Assembly (NCBI GenBank): GCA_028564705.1 | Contig: JAPXFQ010002671.1 | Location: forward strand, 496,001 to 560,000 | Length of the DNA: 64,000 bases | Source: Apricaphanius iberus | Lineage: Eukaryota; Chordata; Actinopteri; Cyprinodontiformes; Aphaniidae | Reading direction: 5' to 3' | Shown here: one piece after another, positions 57,601-64,000 of the stretch | Layout: every line of letters starts with the position of its first letter | How positions within the stretch are numbered: the stretch's first letter is position 1 | Program-made: the position numbers and the translations under genes | The notes under the pieces: generated by a model | The model's database searches: none | What the model was told of the DNA's origin: nothing | The model's input: only the letters and a program-made list of their open reading frames with translations

Positions 57601-60404
57601 ATTGTGGCTTTTTAATGACATCTAGTGACACAAATTGGAGCAAACTGAATACTCTTCAGCAACATGGGAGCCACTGTCCGTATCTGTTGTTTTGTACAAG
57701 CTTGGGTCATCTTATAAAATGTGATTTGAAGGCAATTGATTTAAAATATTTTCTCTAACCTGCTCACAGTCTAAGTTTTTTAATGGCTTCTACTGGCCTG
57801 TCATTTATCTCTGTAATTCTTCAACTACTTAACTGGAAATATGGCTATATGATTCCCAAAAATTAGATGCAACTTTTTAGAGGTATCTTTATAAAAACTG
57901 AGACACTGCAATTTTGAATTTCACAAATAAGGTTTTCTCCCATCAAAAACTATTTCAAAGTATCTGTCATTCATAGAAAATATTGAAGTCCAGATTTGAC
58001 CAGTTGATATATTGTGTCTTTTAATGCGTATTTGATCCTTAATTGTGAATATAGTATCATGTTTTGTGGAGGTATGTGTTGACTCACCCTTGCGGCTTAA
58101 ATTAGAATTTAATGCAAGTTCTAAGGTAGGTGTCATTAGGACGTTTACTTTGTTAATCACAAAACTAAGACTGATCTATTACCCGATGATTATGCAACAA
58201 ACTTTCAGTAATAATCCCTATCACTTCAAAGTTCTTCTAAACAAATATCATTATTGAAAACTGTTACACTGTCAACCTAGCTTTTGCTCTAGGGTGTACC
58301 TAAGGACCCAGAATCCTGCAGGATTCCAAAGATCTCTCAATGGTTACAAAGTTCACTCTAAGCTTATTTCACATGAAGGTCAGTTGACTGTTAACTGCTG
58401 GCACTGAGACTAAGTGTCGGAAAGTGTCACTGATGTCACCGTATACATTGCTTGCTGATTTTTATTAGATTTTTTATTTTATTTATTTATTTATTTTTGG
58501 GGGCGGGTCAGTATCCCAGGTATGATTTTAAAATCATAAACTTCTAAAACACCCAAATAGGAAGGAATTTATTCTTTATCTACATGTTGTCTGTTTTTTT
58601 CATCCTCTCTTGATCAAAAAAGAAATAGCTTCCATTTTCACTGAAGAAAAAAAAAATATTTTTTAATTGGAGATCGTGTCCTGCATATTTAAAGAACTCA
58701 TTTTGGAATATTAAGACCAACTTAAGCCCCTCTGAGTGATGTCCGCCATTAAGATGGTCTTATTCCCAGGAGAGTATTATGCATGTTCAAAAAGCATTCA
58801 GGGCTTGCAGCCTTCCATCACGTTTTTTTTTTTTTTACATTGTCAAAACTTTCATTGGATCCGTACAAGGTTTACCATGTATATGCAGGTCATCTGCGTT
58901 TCTAGATGCCGTGCCCATAGATTCTTTGTGTTTGTCAGTCACAGCTAGTCAAATTACTTTTTGGTCAATTTGATACTCTCATATTAAAAATGTATATTAT
59001 CATTGTCCCTCAGGCCACCACAAGGGACACAAATGATTGATAAATTTATGAAGTTTTTTTTTGTTTGTTTTTTATGGAAAGACACCTTACTTGTATCTCA
59101 CAAGTCCAGTACCATCTATTTATATGATACATTTATATAATGAATTGTCCAAAAAATTCTCATCATTTGAGTCCACCCACTTAAAAAAAAACAGAGAGAC
59201 ACACGGAATAGACTTTTCTTAAAGGCTAATCACTTTCAGCTCTGGCCTGAAAATAGATTGGGGATTACCTTGGACATGAATGTGTCAGAGTGATCAAAAT
59301 GACAGCGACAGACTGTCTGAGGTGCAGAGCAATAGCTTTAAAGGTTTTATGCAAAACGTGATCATCTCCTAGCTTTCCATAATGTAGTATAGACATTAAT
59401 TAAAGGATTACTTTAGTATAAATCAGGCTAGATATTTTCTGTTGTGCACACATCCCTTAAGCAAAGAATTGGTGAGCTTATTCTAATGATTGTTTGGTAC
59501 AATTATGAAAAAATTACCTTAGTTTCAGATGAATGCAGTTGGCCTTTCAGACAAAGTGACAAGAATTCAAGAACCAAAAATAATCACATTTACTTAGTAT
59601 AATGTAAAATTCTATTTCTTGTTTAGTGTGGTTTAAAAAAACATCTCACAAATAATTGCATATATATATACTGAAGAATTTTGACTCTGTTACACATTAT
59701 AATCCTACCCCATACCAAACACTGGCGAAACAATAAATTAACAACAACTATGGTATTATGTACATCATCATGGTTGGTTTAATATTTGAGAAGTCAGGTT
59801 GTCTAGTGGTCTCCGAATAATCCAGACAAATTTGGATAGGACCTTAATTTAAAATGATAATTTACCCTCATATCTTCCCTTAAAATTGCACGCGGGCCGA
59901 CCCACTGTCACTTTTAATTCCAACGATTTTGGCTTCCAACTTCTTTTAACCTATACACAAAGCTAAGAGTCTTCTGATTATAATTATGTTGGGCAATCAA
60001 GTTTAAAATCATAGCTGTAGGCACGACAAGTGCTTTTACCAACTTAAAATGTAAAAAATGTAATTTTAATTTGGGTATGCATTTTTTTTAAATGTAGGGC
60101 GGAGATTAGAGTGAATAAATTCCCCTTTTAGATGATCCATACCCTTATTTTTTACCAATTCATTGCCACTTGGTACCAGTAGAAAGAATCTGTTCACAAC
60201 CATGTATTTCAGTCATATCAACTACTACCTGAATCTTTAATAAATTATGGGGGAAAAAATTTATTCTCATCTCACATATAATTTCATTTAACAGCAAACT
60301 AGTTTCTTAGTTGTATTACACTCTTTCATTCATTTTTTGTTTTTATTTCTGAATATCACTTAGGATGGTGGAACAGGTGGAGCTAGCCATTTGGGATCCC
60401 TAAG
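57601..60404. other. Noncoding stretch, repeat traces and a possible regulatory patch
   Basis: 57615-57665 ('taatgacatctagtgacaca', 'gcaaactgaatactcttcag') resembles inner text of abundant fish MITEs. Simple (TTTA)n lies near 58478-58495. 59215-59400 ('aggctaatcactttcagctc', 'gtgatcaaaatgacagcgac') is a weak enhancer candidate. No gene is recognised. Confidence 0.35.
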
Positions 60405-60720
60405 CACAAATGCTTTCTGTCAGCTTTTTAAGGGTCATTGTGCTACTGGAGGTGGATCGCCATCCCATTCCTAAATCTCTTGCATCATCTAACAGGTTTT
60501 CTTCCAGACCAGGTTTCCCACTCCTGCAGGAAAATACAAACCCAGAACATGACCCTCCAATCACCGTGTTTCACAGTGGAGCTGGTATGTTCAGTGTGAC
60601 AAGCCAAAATATTTTTCAACATACTTTGAACTTCCATTTGATCAGAGAACTTTCTTCCATATGTTTTCTTGTGTCTTCTATTGCTTGTGGTAAGTGCATT
60701 ACATTTATGTTTCATATAGA
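60405..60720 (-). mobile_element. Tc1 remnant, minus strand
   Basis: Reading the minus strand gives 'TYGRKFSDQMEVQ' then 'SSTVKHGDWRVMFW', the usual region after the first catalytic aspartate (W-x-VL-x-SDE followed by TVKHGGGSVMVW). Further on, 'gatgcaagagatttaggaat' is a worn form of the segment before QDNDPKH. Catalytic motifs are lost and frames are shifted. Confidence 0.7.
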
Positions 60721-60745
60721 CAGTTGTACACAGTGTGGTGGAGAA

Positions 60746-60985
60746 TGGTAAATGGACTGAACTTATGTAGCGCTTTTGTAGTCATACTGACCACTCAAAG
60801 CACTTTACATTGAAGCCACATTCACCCATTCATACACCCACACCCAACATGGCTCAGTAGGACGATGTTTTTTGGGGTTAAGTGCCTTGCCCAGGGGCAC
60901 ATTGACATGTGACTGTAGGAAAGCTGGAATTGAACCTACGACCCTCCGATTGCAAGCCAACTCTACCACTGAGCCACAGTCGCCC
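60746..60985 (-). repeat. tRNA-derived SINE, well preserved
   Basis: On the minus strand the head starts GGGGCGACTGTGGCTCAGTG. Box A is TGGCTCAGTGG (plus 60966-60976) and box B is GGTTCAATTCC (plus 60926-60936), both good RNA polymerase III promoter matches with tRNA-like spacing. The body carries 'gtgcccctgggcaaggcact' and ends 'gtaaagtgctttgagtggtc', 'tacaaaagcgctacataagt' and 'tcagtccatttacc'. Same family as 29017-29232. It lies directly next to the Tc1 remnant. The LINE partner is unknown to me. Confidence 0.88.
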
Positions 60986-62144
60986 CATCAAGATCTTTTC
61001 AGCCATTGAAACAATGAAAAGCTTTAGTCCGTTACATGCATACCATTGCATGGACGTGCACACACCAGATCTATTCAAATAATTGAAGCTTGACCCTTCT
61101 TTGTATATCTAGTGCGCCTGTCAGTGTTTATGCGCTTTTGTCACTGAAACAAGGTGGTGTCAGTCCTCGGCACACCCCCACCTCTTTAGCCCAGCCTAAT
61201 GCTCTTTTTTCACCTCCTAATTTTCTCCAGCCTATTCAAAACATGTCAGTCACCACTATGAATTCCATTAAACCTTAAGGTACCAAACAGTCACCTGAGA
61301 GAACAGGAAAAATATCCCATAGTATAGTTTTTGTCGATTGCAAATCATGTCACATGTAAATGTGTTGTCTCTAAGCTAAACCTGAAACCACTGTTCTATC
61401 TTTACTTTGTGTGAACCTGAAAAGGGGAAACTCATATCCTGGCAGAGGGTTGTGTATTAAACGAGAGCAGAAATGAGGAGTCAGCAGAGCCCGGCTTGGA
61501 GAGAAATGTGTCTGGGTCTGAATGTGCTGAAAGAATGAATGCAGGTCATGATTTATCAGGTCCAGAGAGCCACTTTCCACCGCTCCTGCTGAGCTGTGAT
61601 GGCTACAGCCTTTATGTAAAACAAACGCAGACTTTTCATTCGTCTGCTCCCAGCACAGCACTTTGCTGTAACCAGGAAGCCAGACGTTGCATTCTCTAAA
61701 GTGTGCCCTTAGCCACGAAATGACCATAGGTCTGTGTTTTATAGAAGTGTAGGCTAAAAAATCATCTCCACATGAAGGAAAGTTATTACTCTTTGAGGAA
61801 CATTTTGTAATATAGATAAGGCAAAGAGTCATTATTAAAAACAAAGGGATGGTTCATTTGAAGCTCTGTATAACTAGAGGGGGGTTGTAGATTTAGCTGA
61901 CTTGCACTACTGTTCAGCAGGTATGTGTCATCGATCATGATTCTGGCAATATATTAATAGTACCCCTACAGCTTAACATTTGTAAAGTTGAGTTTATGTG
62001 CAGTGTAATTGGTGGCTACTGAAATCTTAATGCTCTGATCACCATTTTTACTATATCAATCAAAAGTTCTCTGAAAATGCAAAACATTAAATGTAGTGAG
62101 GATTATGTATCTTCATAAATACGTTTTCTATGCATACTAAACCG
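60986..62144. other. Noncoding stretch with a possible regulatory patch
   Basis: 61380-61700 ('aggtcatgatttatcaggtc', 'ctgagctgtgatggctacag') is repeat-free. The minus-strand frame 61371-61844 is open for 157 codons with scattered composition and no domain I know; it lacks convincing splice signals. Confidence 0.35.
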
Positions 62145-63885
62145 CACCGACCTGTGCTGTATCGTTCATTGGAATTTGAGAACTTGAGAAGAAAAAACAG
62201 CATCATGAAGAACAAGGAACAGCCGACAGGTGAAGGGTTCAAATGTAAAGATTTTAAAGAAATGTTAGATTATAAAACAATATTCCAAGCCAGTGTTTCT
62301 CAACCTTTTTTCAGCTGAACGCCCCCCTAAGTCATGTTGAAATCCCTTTTGGCTCCAGAAGGTCCCAAGCAGATAAAGAGAAAGTTTTCTGATACAAAGA
62401 CCACCATTTAATCAGAGCACTGGTTATCAGTGACATTTAAGTACAACTACAGTGGAAACACTGCAAATATTCAATTGGAGATTTCAGACTCTGCGGTATA
62501 TAATGGTCCTGAGAAAAAAAAAAAAAAAAGAAAAAAAAATCAGTGTTGAGTTTGCAACATTTTTAGCCAATATGCAATTTACATAAAGAAGTGTACCATC
62601 AAAATAATTACACAGAGCAGATTCATCAGGCTTGTGTGAATATTAGTGAGACCCTTTTCTCTGGTTGGTTTCCAATGGATTGACAGAGAGATGTTAACTT
62701 AACGTGCCCCTGAAGCTATCAGATTTAGCCGGATGGTTGAGTCCCTGCTCAACAACATAGGAAGTGGGACATTTAACATGGCACATGAGGAGTTGTGTAT
62801 TTGTGCATGAAAGAATAACCCCGAACCAAAGGTAGTCCCTGTGTACTGCAAACACTTTTTCTTTGTCTGAGCTTTTGTTCGTTTTAAAGTCCTCCTTTTT
62901 CATTAGCACCCACCGTTAGCATTCAACCACCTTCTTCAGCACTAAAAAACCTTCATTACCCCCGTGTATAGTCTTAATGCCCACATCGGTGGTGCTACAG
63001 CCCTGTTGAGAAACCAAGTTCCAAGCTTTAAAATCTAAGAGAGAACTGTTCACCTATCACCCAGAAAAAGTACTGCATGACAGAAAACCAACCAAGAAGT
63101 GAATGTTCAACTATACTAAAAGGTGGAGCAAGGAGAGCTTTGATCAGAGAAGTAGCCAAAAATACCCATGTTAATTGCAGGAGCCGCAAAGATCAACAGC
63201 TCAGGTGCGTTACTCTGTTGAAAAGACAGCTATACGTCATGCTCTCTGTAAGTCTGGCCTTATTTTAGAGTGGTAACTAGAATGTATTTGTTAGGATAAA
63301 GGCCTCAGAGGTTCCGAGCCCTGAAGGGATACAGCAATAATGTAGAAGAACGGGCTTGAATTAAATAACACCGTAAGTGAACTTTCTGGCCCAGATGTAA
63401 ACTGCTGTGTAAGAGGTGAAGATAAACACTGCACATCACCCTGGAAACGCTTAACCCAAGGTTGTGTAAGGTGATGGCACTATCATGCTGTGGGGTTGCT
63501 TTTGTTCGACAGGGATACAGAAACTGATCAGAATTGATGAGGAGAAAAATGGAGCTAAATGCATGGCCGTCTTAAGAGGGAAAGGAAATAAAAAGCAGTG
63601 AGACTTTGAAAGAGGTTTACCTTCCAGAGGAACAATAAACCAAAATATAATCACACTATAAGGAAATGCTTCATATGAACGTGAATCTGTTCCTGAATAC
63701 CCCAAAATCTGTTTCGAAAAACTTTTCTTTTCAGGGATTGAGTTAATGCACAGCACACTTTTGCGATTTTTACAGGGGGAAAGAAGTACTGAGCTGGTAT
63801 GTGCTACTTTATGTTGGTCCACCTCATTAAATCTTCGGTGTGAAAAAAATAAAAAAGTGGTATAAATTCTTTTGCCAGGCTTTTT
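62145..63885 (+). mobile_element. Degenerate Tc1 element (family A) split by a hAT element
   Basis: The piece 62145-62290 matches the transposase start ('agaacttgagaagaaaaaac', 'agcatcatgaagaacaagga', 'gattataaaacaatattcca'). After the hAT insert it resumes at 63019 ('ttccaagctttaaaatctaa', 'ggtggagcaaggagagcttt', 'gccgcaaagatcaacagctc'), and continues through 'aacactgcacatcaccctgg', 'ggcactatcatgctgtgggg', 'tgcttttgttcgacagggat' and 'gaaaaatggagctaaatgca' to a worn right end near 63885 ('aattcttttgccaggctttt'). This is the longest family A copy. Many indels and stops. Confidence 0.88.
62291..63018. mobile_element. Non-autonomous hAT element inserted in Tc1
   Basis: The left end is CAGTGTTTCTCAACCTTTTT and the right end is GTTGAGAAACCAAG, sharing 10 perfect inverted bases (GTTTCTCAAC). 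Perfect 8-bp duplications TTCCAAGC flank it (62283-62290 and 63019-63026), diagnostic for hAT. Removing the 728-bp insert plus one octamer restores the Tc1 text. The interior has an A-rich run (62515-62540) and no transposase. Confidence 0.92.
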
Positions 63886-64000
63886 ATGTTGAACTGAAAA
63901 TGACCCCTTTCAGTTTAATGATGGAGAACCTCATTGGTCCATCAAAACCTTTTTTTTTTGGAGGGCCTAAGTGTGTGTCCAGCAAGGGACGGGCCAAGCT
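63886..64000. other. Short noncoding tail of the window
   Basis: Nothing recognised apart from a T10 run near 63950. Confidence 0.4.

Noticed and set aside
61371..61844. 157-codon open frame on minus
   Set aside because: Residue content is scattered, no known domain, no convincing splice sites at its edges.

Overview
The window looks like teleost fish nuclear DNA. It is AT-rich and carries several Tc1/mariner families, hAT, PIF/Harbinger-like and TTAA-type miniature elements, tRNA-derived SINEs, LINE tails ending in the fish-type 'AATTTCCCC' and 'GCTGATTCTGAT' motifs, and long (TA)n and (CA)n microsatellites. This mix is typical of ray-finned fish. I cannot name the species. I see no complete cellular protein-coding gene in the 64 kb, so it is most likely an intergenic gene desert or one very large intron.

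The only long, convincing coding region is an intact 347-residue Tc1 transposase at 48433-49476. It lies inside a complete element (48021-49638) with perfect 27-bp terminal inverted repeats, inserted in a (TA)n tract. The rest of the recognisable mobile DNA is broken. Five remnants of one Tc1 family ('family A') lie in the same direction at about 4150-6335, 12825-14812, 43225-44163, 45130-45950 and 62145-63885. Remnants of other Tc1 families lie at 1-890, 30399-32594, 50790-51000, 51255-51660 and 60405-60720.

Several remnants are nested. Host-element sequence resumes on the far side of the insert, and the target duplication can be read: a hAT element inside Tc1 at 4305-4878, a 3-bp-duplication MITE inside Tc1 at 13146-13718, a LINE 3' end (30627-31273) and a TA-type MITE (31301-31989) inside one Tc1, and a hAT element inside Tc1 at 62291-63018. 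Other elements are a TTAA-type MITE (23058-23577), a small hAT (17491-17822), a PIF/Harbinger-type MITE carrying a perfect histone-mRNA stem-loop (45954-47059), and two copies of a family with long terminal inverted repeats, one holding the start of a THAP zinc-finger domain (49901-50707; the other is 38920-39414).

Between the repeats are stretches rich in TAATTA, CAATTA and TTTGCAT-like motifs and without repeat signatures (for example 16690-16930, 28190-28560, 36860-37090, 42190-42730, 44440-44860 and 51850-52460). I propose these as candidate conserved enhancers. That is inference from composition; I could not run an alignment. A GC-rich island at 34690-35560 has open frames on several strands and looks like a decayed high-copy repeat. 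One 320-base block on the minus strand (41610-41929) is open throughout and bounded by good splice-site consensus, so it could be an exon of an unrecognised gene. I found no sign of a new multi-gene system. Most of the Tc1, SINE and LINE family calls rest on comparison with remembered family consensus sequences, without any database search.
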